The notes under the pieces are model-generated. The model was not told where the DNA came from. It ran no database searches and was given only the letters and a program-made list of their open reading frames with translations. Both the position numbers and the translations under genes were made by a program. From assembly GCA_027483785.1 (NCBI GenBank), contig JAIXTU010000148.1, positions 1-16,223 of the forward strand: a stretch of DNA of 16,223 nt. The letters run 5' to 3'. Shown piece after piece: positions 7,493-14,600 of this stretch (position 1 is the first letter of the stretch; each line of letters opens with the position of its first letter). This DNA comes from Flavobacterium sp. Its GTDB lineage: Bacteria; Bacteroidota; Bacteroidia; Flavobacteriales; Flavobacteriaceae.

Positions 7493-8401
7493 TCGTAACA
7501 AGGGCAATGTGCTACATCTAAGTAATCCTTCCTGTTTTGCTATTTCTGCGTACGGTATTTCCTCTACAGTAAAACCTTGCGAGCGCAGCCATGTATTAAG
7601 TCGTGTAAAATTACGCTCCGAAACCACCACATCCGGCGCTATCGAAAATATATTGGAATTCATATCGTACATCTCGTCTCGGGTGATGTGAAACAAATTT
7701 TCCATACCAAACAAATTCACCAAATACATATAATCCGACTCTTCCCGAAAGCCGCTTTTATAAATTATGCCTTTGTCTTTTCCAACGGGTTGAAAACAGC
7801 AATCTAAGTGCAACGCATTATCGCGAGCTTCGATTTTTGACTTTACGAGATCGAATTCTTTGACAATTTTATTCGGAAACAAATCTCTGATGTACTGCAC
7901 GCCTTCCATATTGGTTCGAGCGGTGATGTAATTTTTGTAATCACTTCCCTTGTACGTTCCAATAAAAATATGATCGTTCCACAACATAACATCGCCACCT
8001 TCGATATGTACATTTTCGGGCGGACGAACCACTTTTGCCGGGTTCATACGGTCAATAACGTACTGTATCGCATCGAGTTCACGTTCACGATCGGGTAAGA
8101 TATTGGCTTTAATGAAAGTGTCTTCAATCACAAATCCTATATCTCTAGAAAAAATCTGATTGTAATTTTCGATTAATTCAGGTCGATACACTTTTACGTG
8201 GTACTTCTCGAAAACTGCCGCAAAAGCGTCCATTTCGTGAACCATATCTTCTTCAACCGGATAAGTTCCTGCTAAAATGTGTTCAAGCGATTTTGGATCA
8301 TAGGCCTCTTCAGCCGTTGGTGTTGGCCCATTGTTTTGCGCCGTTCCGAGAACCACCTCTTTAAGTAATGAAGTCTCGTCGGAAATATGTAATGAAAGCA
8401 T
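7481..8401 (-). CDS. Amidinotransferase/dimethylarginine dimethylaminohydrolase-like enzyme
   Basis: This 306-residue cytoplasmic member of the guanidino-modifying superfamily is related to but distinct from the ctlX product downstream. Visible active-site elements are SRDIGFV near the middle of the N-terminal half, HIEGGD (132-137), His198 in ALHLDCCF, and the C-terminal nucleophile Cys296 in LLRCSTLPL. The reaction is probably hydrolysis or transfer at a guanidinium group (arginine, methylarginine or similar); the sequence does not settle which. I prefer the ATG at 8401 (MLSLHISDET), which matches how these proteins usually begin; an ATG three codons earlier (8410) is possible. The last residues (MPP and stop) lie in or at the edge of the GC-rich repeat, so the original C-terminus may have been altered, though the catalytic cysteine is intact. 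It has a candidate promoter at 8419-8426. Confidence 0.8.
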   Translation of the reverse strand: MLSLHISDETSLLKEVVLGTAQNNGPTPTAEEAYDPKSLEHILAGTYPVEEDMVHEMDAFAAVFEKYHVKVYRPELIENYNQIFSRDIGFVIEDTFIKANILPDRERELDAIQYVIDRMNPAKVVRPPENVHIEGGDVMLWNDHIFIGTYKGSDYKNYITARTNMEGVQYIRDLFPNKIVKEFDLVKSKIEARDNALHLDCCFQPVGKDKGIIYKSGFREESDYMYLVNLFGMENLFHITRDEMYDMNSNIFSIAPDVVVSERNFTRLNTWLRSQGFTVEEIPYAEIAKQEGLLRCSTLPLLRMPP

Positions 8402-8411
8402 AAAAAGCAAT

Positions 8412-8447
8412 TATGCGGCAAAGATAATCATATTAGTTTGCCGCATA
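8412..8447. promoter_or_regulatory. 11-bp inverted repeat over a -7 box
   Basis: TATGCGGCAAA (8412-8422) and TTTGCCGCATA (8437-8447) are exact inverted copies with a 14-base loop. Read leftward, TATCTTTG (8419-8426) matches the -7 consensus TAnnTTTG and overlaps the inner edge of the left arm, 17 bases before the amidinotransferase-like ATG; no good -33 is seen. As RNA the same repeat is a strong hairpin 32 bases after the C25 peptidase stop, with a short T-run beyond it. It may therefore be that gene's terminator, an operator, or both. Confidence 0.6.
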
Positions 8448-8479
8448 GTTAAGTTTTCGAAAACGATTTCGAACTCCTT

Positions 8480-10678
8480 CTACTCTTTTGAAAGCTTTTT
8501 AATTACGCGTCCGTTTGAAGTTTCAACAACTGCCAAATACATACCGTTGCTAAGCTGCGACATATCAATTTGGGCAGAGTTACTGTTAAAATCTTGCTCA
8601 AGAACTACACGTCCGTTCAAATCTAAAATCTTCACCACAGCTTTCTCTGCTTCAATTAAATTGACCGTTAGCACGTTCCGCACGGGATTCGGAAATACTT
8701 GTACATTTTTGGAGCTAGTACCGTCAATCGATAAGGGTGACGAAACGTTTATGCTGCTGCGGTAAGGTTTTGCATTTACTTTGGTTAGTGTAATCTTAAT
8801 TGGATCGTTGCTGGTAAGATTTGGTATTTCGATCGTTGCAGCGCCGTCAGCAATTACAGCTGTTGCCACCTGAACGTTATTTTGAGTTAAAAAGACTCGC
8901 GCACCATTATTTGCTGAGTTAACGGTAATCGTTTGTCCGCTTTGACCAACTTCTGCTGGGTGTGTTGCTACTAATTCATCAAAGCTTGTACTTCTAAATA
9001 CCACTGTAGGATCGCCAAACATAATCCATGTTTGCATAACCTCGATTGCAGTTGGACTGTTTCCGTACGTTTCTAGCATGCTAAGTTGTCCGTTAAAAAA
9101 CAAACCTCCTAATGTGGTTGCTGTACTTGTAGGGTTAGCTCTTGTAATTAGTGCCGCGATTTCATCTTGAGTTTGCATGGGTTCGGCCCAAGCCATAAGA
9201 ATAGATGACCCACATGCCGCAATTGCTCCCGTTGGATTCAATCCTTGAGCCGCCGTAAGAAACGATTCACATAACGCAGTTCCTCCCACAAATGTTCCGT
9301 TGTTACACGCTACTGAAACTACAAATGGAAATTTCCCCACATTGTTTAGTTGATTAACGTCGGCATTGGTATAACTACCGGTCGACATTATTTGGGTAGC
9401 ACCGTGCCCAGTGTAATTAATAAGACCTACGCCTTCATCGATGGCAGCTGAAATCATTTCTGGGGTAGGATCTCCCCATTCATCGTTGCCTTCTTGATAT
9501 TCTTGGTAAAACTCGTAAATGGTGTTGTATCCAAATTCCAATAATTTATCGCCAATACCTCGCAGATGCTCAAAATCAGCTTCGCCTTCATCACCGTAAC
9601 CGGCACCTTCGTTGGAAGCAATTCCCATGGCATTTGTCATCCAGGTTCCCGCTAAAGGTGTAGTCTCATAGTTGAGAATTTTCTGAATGATGCGCGGCAT
9701 TTGCTGTGTGGTTCCTGATAATCGGCCAACGAGTAATTCTGGGTAAAAATCTTCTTCTGTTAACTGTCCGTAGTACGAGTCACTGTAAAACTGTTCGTCG
9801 GCACCACTTGTTCCGTATGAATAGGTTGGTATATTTTGGTGATCGCCAATAAGTAAAACGTAGGTTAAATCGGGATTTGACTCATAAAAAGTAGAGATAT
9901 ACGACTTGATACTTTCTGGAGTGCTTCCTGTTTGCGCTGTGGTAACGACTGAAGTTTTGATTCCACTTTCGTTTTTCCAATTCACAAAATTAGTAAGTAA
10001 ATTTTGGTAGCTTGGCGGTGTAATTATCAATAAATCACCTAAATCAGAAACGGGCGTGTAACCTGCCTCATCGAGAAACAAGGCAGAATAAAGCGACTGA
10101 AATGCATCTCCTTCGCGAGTCGAACTAACAGCTGTCGGCGTTTGAACGGTTAGATTTATTTCGTTATAAACACGTAGTACTTTAGTTACCGGATTGTATT
10201 GAAAGGGAGTGAAACTTAAATTAACCCCAAATCTATTTCGAAATGTAAATGGAATTGAGACGCTAGCGATTTGCTCTGGATAAAATTTATTTTCAGCATA
10301 TTCCGATCCAAATAGATATGGAACCTCAGCTGGATTTACATTTCGTTTCAAGCTACCTTTAGAAGGCAAGACATCAATGTTCTGATATTCGACATAAGAG
10401 CCCGGAAGCACTTGAAACGTCACTGGATTTGCTGTTGGAACGGTAATAGATTCGCGGAAAACAGGTAACGCCGGCGCTCCCGCGTTCATTAATAAAACTT
10501 TCGAAACCTTGGAAAAATCCAAATAGGAATTGCCGTTCAAATTAACCACTGGCGGTAAATTCAAAGCATTTGAAAATTTAATCGACTTTTGGCGCGGCGT
10601 GTTCCCAGTCAAGGAAATTTGTTGCGCATGAAAATTAAAGGCGGATAAAACAAGAATAATGGCTAATAGTTTTTTCAT
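8480..10678 (-). CDS. Secreted C25 (gingipain-family) cysteine peptidase with T9SS tail
   Basis: This 732-residue exported peptidase starts at the ATG at 10678, which gives a proper Sec signal peptide (MKKLLAIILVLSAFNFHA-Q); a longer frame from 10735 would put 19 residues in front of it. A beta-rich propeptide region follows to about 210. The catalytic domain opens with LLIITPPSYQNLL and has the clan CD dyad: His425 in NYTGHGA and Cys458 in SVACNNGTF, each after a hydrophobic strand as in gingipains. A small beta-domain follows near 580-645. The type A T9SS sorting domain comes last (VQVFPNPV, LSNGMYLAVVE, terminal KKLSKE). Cleavage specificity (Arg or Lys) cannot be read from sequence alone. 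It sits between citrate synthase and two guanidino enzymes, which looks like an insertion into housekeeping surroundings, and it has its own promoter. An alternative role is a PorU-like sortase, but PorU itself lacks this tail. Confidence 0.9.
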   Translation of the reverse strand: MKKLLAIILVLSAFNFHAQQISLTGNTPRQKSIKFSNALNLPPVVNLNGNSYLDFSKVSKVLLMNAGAPALPVFRESITVPTANPVTFQVLPGSYVEYQNIDVLPSKGSLKRNVNPAEVPYLFGSEYAENKFYPEQIASVSIPFTFRNRFGVNLSFTPFQYNPVTKVLRVYNEINLTVQTPTAVSSTREGDAFQSLYSALFLDEAGYTPVSDLGDLLIITPPSYQNLLTNFVNWKNESGIKTSVVTTAQTGSTPESIKSYISTFYESNPDLTYVLLIGDHQNIPTYSYGTSGADEQFYSDSYYGQLTEEDFYPELLVGRLSGTTQQMPRIIQKILNYETTPLAGTWMTNAMGIASNEGAGYGDEGEADFEHLRGIGDKLLEFGYNTIYEFYQEYQEGNDEWGDPTPEMISAAIDEGVGLINYTGHGATQIMSTGSYTNADVNQLNNVGKFPFVVSVACNNGTFVGGTALCESFLTAAQGLNPTGAIAACGSSILMAWAEPMQTQDEIAALITRANPTSTATTLGGLFFNGQLSMLETYGNSPTAIEVMQTWIMFGDPTVVFRSTSFDELVATHPAEVGQSGQTITVNSANNGARVFLTQNNVQVATAVIADGAATIEIPNLTSNDPIKITLTKVNAKPYRSSINVSSPLSIDGTSSKNVQVFPNPVRNVLTVNLIEAEKAVVKILDLNGRVVLEQDFNSNSAQIDMSQLSNGMYLAVVETSNGRVIKKLSKE

Positions 10679-10723
10679 AATAAATTGTTTTGGTTTACTA
10701 AAATACTGTTTTTCAGAGGCTAT

Positions 10724-10754
10724 CAAAAATAGCACTAAAATTTCGAATGCTAAA
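10724..10754 (-). promoter_or_regulatory. Promoter of the C25 peptidase gene
   Basis: Read leftward, TATTTTTG (10724-10731) matches the -7 box TAnnTTTG. TTTA (10751-10754) lies exactly 19 bases upstream as a -33 element. The -7 box is 45 bases before the ATG at 10678. A small perfect hairpin TTACGG/CCGTAA (10780-10796) lies further upstream. Confidence 0.6.
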
Positions 10755-10812
10755 ACTACGGCAGAATTTAATTAGTTGGTTACGGAAAAGCCGTAAATTT
10801 TAAATTTCGCGC

Positions 10813-10846
10813 AAAAAAAATGGCTGTGAACGCGCACAACCATTTT
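10813..10846 (-). terminator. Intrinsic terminator of citrate synthase
   Basis: On the minus strand AAATGGTTGTG pairs with CACAGCCATTT (one G-U pair) around a six-base loop, followed by a run of eight T. It starts about 20 bases after the citrate synthase stop. Confidence 0.85.
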
Positions 10847-10867
10847 ACCTTTTATAATTATCGCTAA

Positions 10868-12151
10868 CTAGCGCTGTTCAAACGTTTTAAACGGGCGAAG
10901 CGGATGTCCGGTATAAATTTGTCGCGGACTGCCGATTGGCTCTTTGTTTTCGCGCATTTCTTTCCATTGCGCAATCCATCCAGGTAAACGTCCGATAGCA
11001 AAAAGTACGGTAAACATATCCGTTGGAATACCTAACGCACGGTAAATGATACCGCTGTAAAAATCGACGTTTGGATAAAGCTTACGACTTACGAAGTATT
11101 CATCAACAAGAGCTGCTTCTTCTAATTGCTTGGCAATAGTTAGAATCGGATCATTAACTCCTAAATTCGCCAATACTTCATCGGCAGCTTTTTTGATGAT
11201 TTTCGCTCTAGGATCGAAGTTTTTGTAAACACGGTGTCCGAATCCCATCAAACGAAACGGATCATTCTTATCTTTTGCTTTTGCAAGGTATTTTCCTGCA
11301 TCGCCACCGTCATTTTGAATAGCTTCGAGCATTTCCAAAACGGCTTGGTTAGCACCACCGTGCAACGGTCCCCACAAAGCGGAAACTCCTGCTGAAATCG
11401 ACGCAAATAAACCTGCGTGTGAAGAACCAACCATACGAACTGTTGATGTAGAACAGTTTTGTTCGTGATCGGCGTGCAGAATAAACAATTTGTCGAGTGC
11501 TTTTACGACGACTGGATTTATTTCATACGGACCAGTTGGTAATTCAAACATGAGTCGCATGAAGTTTTCGACGTACCCTTTTGTATTATCGTAGTAATTC
11601 AATGGATATCCCGACGACTTGCGGAATGTCCAAGTAGCCAAAACCAGGAATTTACCCATAGTTTTAACGATAGCTTCATACATTTCGGCTTCGTTTTCAA
11701 CATTAACAACTTTTGGATTAAAAGCAGTTAAGGCACTTGTCAGCGAAGAAAGTACACCCATCGGATGTGCTGTTTTCGGAAAACCATCGATGATGTTTTT
11801 CATTTCTTCGTTCACAAGCGAATATTTACGAATATCAGCTTCAAATTGTTCTAGTTGCGCGTGTGTTGGCAATTCGCCAAAAATAATTAAGTAAGAAACT
11901 TCAAGAAAAGTTGCTTTTTCTGCCAGATCTTCGATGGCGTAACCACGGTAGCGCAAAATACCTTCCTCTCCGTCGAGGAAAGTAATGTTGCTGGTACACG
12001 AACCGGAATTTTTGTATCCCGGATCCATGGTTATTGCACCGGTAACATCTCGCAGTTTATTGATATCAATTGCAACTTCGTTTTCGCTTCCAACAATTAC
12101 GGGAAACTCATACCTATTGCCATCTAATTCTAGAAATGCCGATTTTGACAT
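10868..12151 (-). CDS. gltA: Citrate synthase
   Basis: This 427-residue cytoplasmic enzyme condenses acetyl-CoA and oxaloacetate to citrate, the entry step of the TCA cycle. It is the length of the hexameric type II (E. coli-like) enzymes and has their N-terminal beta-domain, including SCTSNITFLDGEEGILRYRG. Catalytic residues are all present: His264 in GPLHGGAN, His306 in GFGHRVYK and Asp363 in NVDFYSG. HADHEQN (226-232) is the other signature segment. The C-terminus, GHPLRPFKTFEQR, is normal. The ATG at 12151 gives the expected N-terminus MSKSAFLELDG. It has its own promoter (12191-12198) and terminator (10813-10846), so it is a single-gene unit. I recall flavobacterial genomes where citrate synthase directly precedes the DDAH-like and CtlX genes; here the C25 peptidase gene lies between. 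Confidence 0.97.
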   Translation of the reverse strand: MSKSAFLELDGNRYEFPVIVGSENEVAIDINKLRDVTGAITMDPGYKNSGSCTSNITFLDGEEGILRYRGYAIEDLAEKATFLEVSYLIIFGELPTHAQLEQFEADIRKYSLVNEEMKNIIDGFPKTAHPMGVLSSLTSALTAFNPKVVNVENEAEMYEAIVKTMGKFLVLATWTFRKSSGYPLNYYDNTKGYVENFMRLMFELPTGPYEINPVVVKALDKLFILHADHEQNCSTSTVRMVGSSHAGLFASISAGVSALWGPLHGGANQAVLEMLEAIQNDGGDAGKYLAKAKDKNDPFRLMGFGHRVYKNFDPRAKIIKKAADEVLANLGVNDPILTIAKQLEEAALVDEYFVSRKLYPNVDFYSGIIYRALGIPTDMFTVLFAIGRLPGWIAQWKEMRENKEPIGSPRQIYTGHPLRPFKTFEQR

Positions 12152-12190
12152 ATAATAAATGTGTTTAAGTAAACTTGTTTAAAGATTTAA

Positions 12191-12198
12191 CAAACTTA
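12191..12198 (-). promoter_or_regulatory. -7 promoter box of gltA
   Basis: Read leftward, TAAGTTTG is a perfect TAnnTTTG, 39 bases before the gltA ATG. About 19 bases upstream is only an oligo-T stretch (near 12218) in place of TTTG. The rest of the 242-bp gap up to the response regulator stop is AT-rich and holds only a small TAACG/CGTTA hairpin (12232-12245). Confidence 0.5.
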
Positions 12199-12393
12199 CA
12201 TAATACAAAACCGTTAAAAAAATCTTTGCGCTAACGTTTTCGTTAATTTATTTATAAATTGGTCGAATTTGAACAAACCGAGTGCTGAAAACGAAATCAA
12301 ATTCATTTCAAGTTATTTTGTTGAAGATTTCATATCAGCACAACACTACTAAGATGTAAAACATTAAGCAAGTGAAAAATCTTTACAATGGCT

Positions 12394-13008
12394 TTACAGA
12401 TTAAACTTGTTTTCAACAGCAAATCGCACCAAATCGGCACGACCCTCTAGATTTAGCTTTTGAAGTATATTTTTTCGGTGCGTGTCTACAGTTGTTTTAC
12501 TTATGTTCAAGGCTGTTGCAATCTCAATTGAAGTTTGTCCTTTAGCGATGAGTTCTAAAATTTCTTGTTCACGCTTACTGAGCTGCACTTTTTCGTCAAA
12601 ATTATCAATACTAAAAGTAGTTACAGGTCTTTCAAAATACGTTCCTCCATGTGCAACAGTTTCTATTGCTTGAATTAGTACTGAAAGCGGGGAACTTTTA
12701 AAAACATAGCCTCGGGCACCAATTTCTTGAAAATGCTTTACAAGCGGCGGCGAATCAAACATACTGAATGCGATTATTCTTGCGTGCGGCTGATATTTAA
12801 GAATTTCGTAAACCGCGGCTTTACCATCTATTCCTGGCATGCGAATATCGGTTACAACAACATCGGGATTTTTTAAACGAACGAGTTTCACCAAATCGGT
12901 ACCGTTTTGTGCAGTACCAATAACATTTATGTTACCGCTATCGGATATTCCCGACACCAAACCGTCGATAAGTGATTGATGATCGTCTGCTAAAACAATT
13001 CGAATCAT
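12394..13008 (-). CDS. NarL/FixJ-family response regulator
   Basis: This 204-residue DNA-binding response regulator has a receiver domain (about 1-120) with the acidic pair Asp8-Asp9, the phosphorylation site Asp54 in VVTDIRMPG, the switch Ser in IIAFSMFD and the conserved Lys in YVFKSSPLS. A LuxR-type helix-turn-helix covers about 140-204, starting LSKREQEILELIAKGQTSIEIA and ending in the recognition segment KTTVDTHRKNILQKL. All residues needed for phosphorylation look intact. Its ATG overlaps the end of the sensor kinase gene by 4 bp (ATGA), so the two are translationally coupled and should form one two-component system. Target genes are not evident; no strong terminator follows it. Confidence 0.94.
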   Translation of the reverse strand: MIRIVLADDHQSLIDGLVSGISDSGNINVIGTAQNGTDLVKLVRLKNPDVVVTDIRMPGIDGKAAVYEILKYQPHARIIAFSMFDSPPLVKHFQEIGARGYVFKSSPLSVLIQAIETVAHGGTYFERPVTTFSIDNFDEKVQLSKREQEILELIAKGQTSIEIATALNISKTTVDTHRKNILQKLNLEGRADLVRFAVENKFNL

Positions 13009-13805
13009 ATCTTTATGGTTACAATAATTGTTGTTCCGTTGTTAACGTTTGAATCAACATTAAACGTGCCGTGTAAATCTTCAACTATCTTTTCTGTCTT
13101 TTTCAGACCAGACTCAGCTTTAGCGTTTATAGCATCGAATGTAAAACCTCTTCCGTTGTCTTCTACAATAATAGTTAAATTTCGAGCATCATCTTCATTT
13201 AAATAAATAGTCAAATCGGAAGCTTGTGCGTGTTCAACGACATTCGTGCCGAGTTCGCGAATAACGCTAAAAAGTAGTAATTCGATCCGCTCTTCGATAC
13301 GTGTTTGCAAGTTAAAAGGTAGTACTTGCACTTTTAACTTTCCGACGACACCGATTTGCTGCGCTAGTGATTGAACCGCTGCCACAAGCCCCGATGTCTT
13401 GGGAGCTTCAACATATTTGTTTTCTGGTGCTTTGCGAACATTTTCATACACTTTCGACAACAATTCCGATATTCGCTGTGCCTTGTATTCTGGCTTTCGA
13501 ACATCCGAAGCATATTCTTCAAAGTTGAGGCGAATAGCTGTTATAGTATTTCCAATAAAGTCGATAAGATCTTCCGCATTACGCTTTCGATGGATTTCGT
13601 GGCTTTCGAGAATCAAGCTTATTTGATCCAACTCACGTTCTTTTATTTCCGAGACCTTTCGCTGTAGCAGAATCTTTTGGTTTTGCTGCACGTAAACGCG
13701 ACGGCATAAAATAGTTAAATAAACTAAGAGCGCGACGACGGCAAAAAGCACTAATATTAAGGTTAAGGCGAAAGTTGGCGTTATGTGGCCTATAATTGCT
13801 TGCAT
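13005..13805 (-). CDS. Sensor histidine kinase with degenerate H-box (HisKA_3/HATPase type)
   Basis: This 266-residue membrane protein has one N-terminal transmembrane helix (about 12-34), then a coiled-coil-like linker (QQNQKILLQRKVSEIKEREL), a dimerisation/phosphoacceptor region (about 60-110) and a C-terminal ATPase domain. The H-box reads HRKRNAEDLIDFIGNTI. Relatives have ERxRIAxDLHDxxG, so the phospho-accepting His is replaced by Ile81 (codon ATC). The usual SHNLMP-like segment is also missing. In contrast, the N box (RELGTNVVEHA), the G1 box (DNGRGF) and a G2-like SGLKK followed by NNGTTIIVTI are largely kept, so ATP binding is plausible. No extracellular sensor domain is present. It may be a pseudokinase, a phosphatase-only partner, or use another residue (His69 or His72 lie close by). 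It overlaps the response regulator gene by 4 bp. A weak promoter-like TAATCTTTG lies at 13844-13852. Confidence 0.88.
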   Translation of the reverse strand: MQAIIGHITPTFALTLILVLFAVVALLVYLTILCRRVYVQQNQKILLQRKVSEIKERELDQISLILESHEIHRKRNAEDLIDFIGNTITAIRLNFEEYASDVRKPEYKAQRISELLSKVYENVRKAPENKYVEAPKTSGLVAAVQSLAQQIGVVGKLKVQVLPFNLQTRIEERIELLLFSVIRELGTNVVEHAQASDLTIYLNEDDARNLTIIVEDNGRGFTFDAINAKAESGLKKTEKIVEDLHGTFNVDSNVNNGTTIIVTIKI

Positions 13806-13897
13806 TTTGTTTTTTTTGTTGCCGCTACTTCACAATTTAACGGCAAAGATTATATCATTAAAAACTATAACGGTCCTGTTGTTTGTTGTAAATCTGT

Positions 13898-14431
13898 CTA
13901 ATTTCTAATAACTCCCATTCCGTATCTCGTAGGAAAAATCGGAGCTTCCGCGCAGTCATCTTCAAAAAAACCTCCTCCATCTAAAGCAAAATGCCTGCTT
14001 TCTTCAAGTAGTAAACTTGCTAAAGTAGCTGGACCTGGTACATGGTTTTGGCAAAAAACTACATCATTAACATTTCGTAACTCGGGAGCTTGATGACAAA
14101 CGTAAACGTGAATGCTATCGCGTGAAAAATTGATGTCTCTACTACCTTCTACTGCGATTAAATTGTCGAGATTGATGTTGAAACTCTTATTAATTAAGAA
14201 AGATGACTCCTGTGAAACGTTAATGTCGTTACCACTTTTTTCTTTGAGGTAAATCATAATCGCATTTCTAATACCGCTTGATATATTGTAAACCGGTCCT
14301 ATTTCAAACTGTAAGGGCAATCCGTTTACTTCTTCTGTCAAAATAATTTGTACATCGATGCTTCCTGAATTAAAATTTCGAGAATTTCTCACCGAATATG
14401 GCTTGTGGGGGTAATTAACAATGATAGACAT
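13898..14431 (-). CDS. Hypothetical protein, family not recognised
   Basis: This 177-residue protein starts MSIIVNYPHKPYSVRNSR; there is no signal peptide, lipobox, membrane helix or T9SS tail, so it is probably cytoplasmic. The first 120 residues alternate short hydrophobic strands with Asn/Ser-rich turns (INVSQESSF, NINLDNL), suggesting a beta-rich fold. The C-terminal part is more distinctive: HVYVCHQAPELRNV, FCQNHVPGPATLASLLLEE and SRHFALDGGGFFEDDCAEAP, with three Cys, several His and acidic residues that could bind a metal or form disulfides. The EESRH stretch is not a recognisable protease motif. A perfect -7 box precedes it. It stands alone between a T9SS surface-protein gene and a sensor kinase gene, so context gives no function. 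The promoter and clean frame make it likely real. Confidence 0.7.
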   Translation of the reverse strand: MSIIVNYPHKPYSVRNSRNFNSGSIDVQIILTEEVNGLPLQFEIGPVYNISSGIRNAIMIYLKEKSGNDINVSQESSFLINKSFNINLDNLIAVEGSRDINFSRDSIHVYVCHQAPELRNVNDVVFCQNHVPGPATLASLLLEESRHFALDGGGFFEDDCAEAPIFPTRYGMGVIRN

Positions 14432-14454
14432 AACAAAGTTGTTTTTTACATGTC

Positions 14455-14500
14455 CAAACTTATAGAGAAGAAAAAACTAAAAACTACCTACTTATAGGTA
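14455..14500 (-). promoter_or_regulatory. -7 promoter box and upstream palindrome of the 177-residue gene
   Basis: Read leftward, TAAGTTTG (14455-14462) matches TAnnTTTG, 23 bases before the ATG at 14431. Upstream, TACCTA-CTTA-TAGGTA (14485-14500) is a perfect 6-bp inverted repeat close to where the -33 element should lie, so it could be an operator. No clear TTTG -33 is present. Confidence 0.5.
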
Positions 14501-14545
14501 TTTTTTGGTTGATTTAAAAATTTAACACAATTGCAGGAAAAAGAA

Positions 14546-14570
14546 AAAGTCGGCTCAAATGGCCGACTTT
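14546..14570 (-). terminator. Intrinsic terminator of the LRR/DUF7619 surface-protein gene
   Basis: AAAGTCGGC (14546-14554) and GCCGACTTT (14562-14570) form a perfect 9-bp stem with a 7-base loop. Read leftward the stem is followed by a T-rich tract. It lies about 30 bases after the stop at 14601. Confidence 0.88.
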
Positions 14571-14600
14571 CCCTCGTAAAATACTGAGAACTTCTGTAAT

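Noticed and set aside
7356..7691. Plus-strand ORF across the GC-rich repeat
   Set aside because: It runs antisense through the repeat and the amidinotransferase-like gene and shows no recognisable domain.
10679..10735. Upstream start for the C25 peptidase at 10735
   Set aside because: It would place 19 residues before a perfectly normal signal peptide and would start translation upstream of or within the promoter box at 10724-10731.
13898..14431. Zinc-protease motif in EESRHFALD of the hypothetical protein
   Set aside because: It does not match HExxH or another established metalloprotease motif; calling a peptidase would be unsupported.
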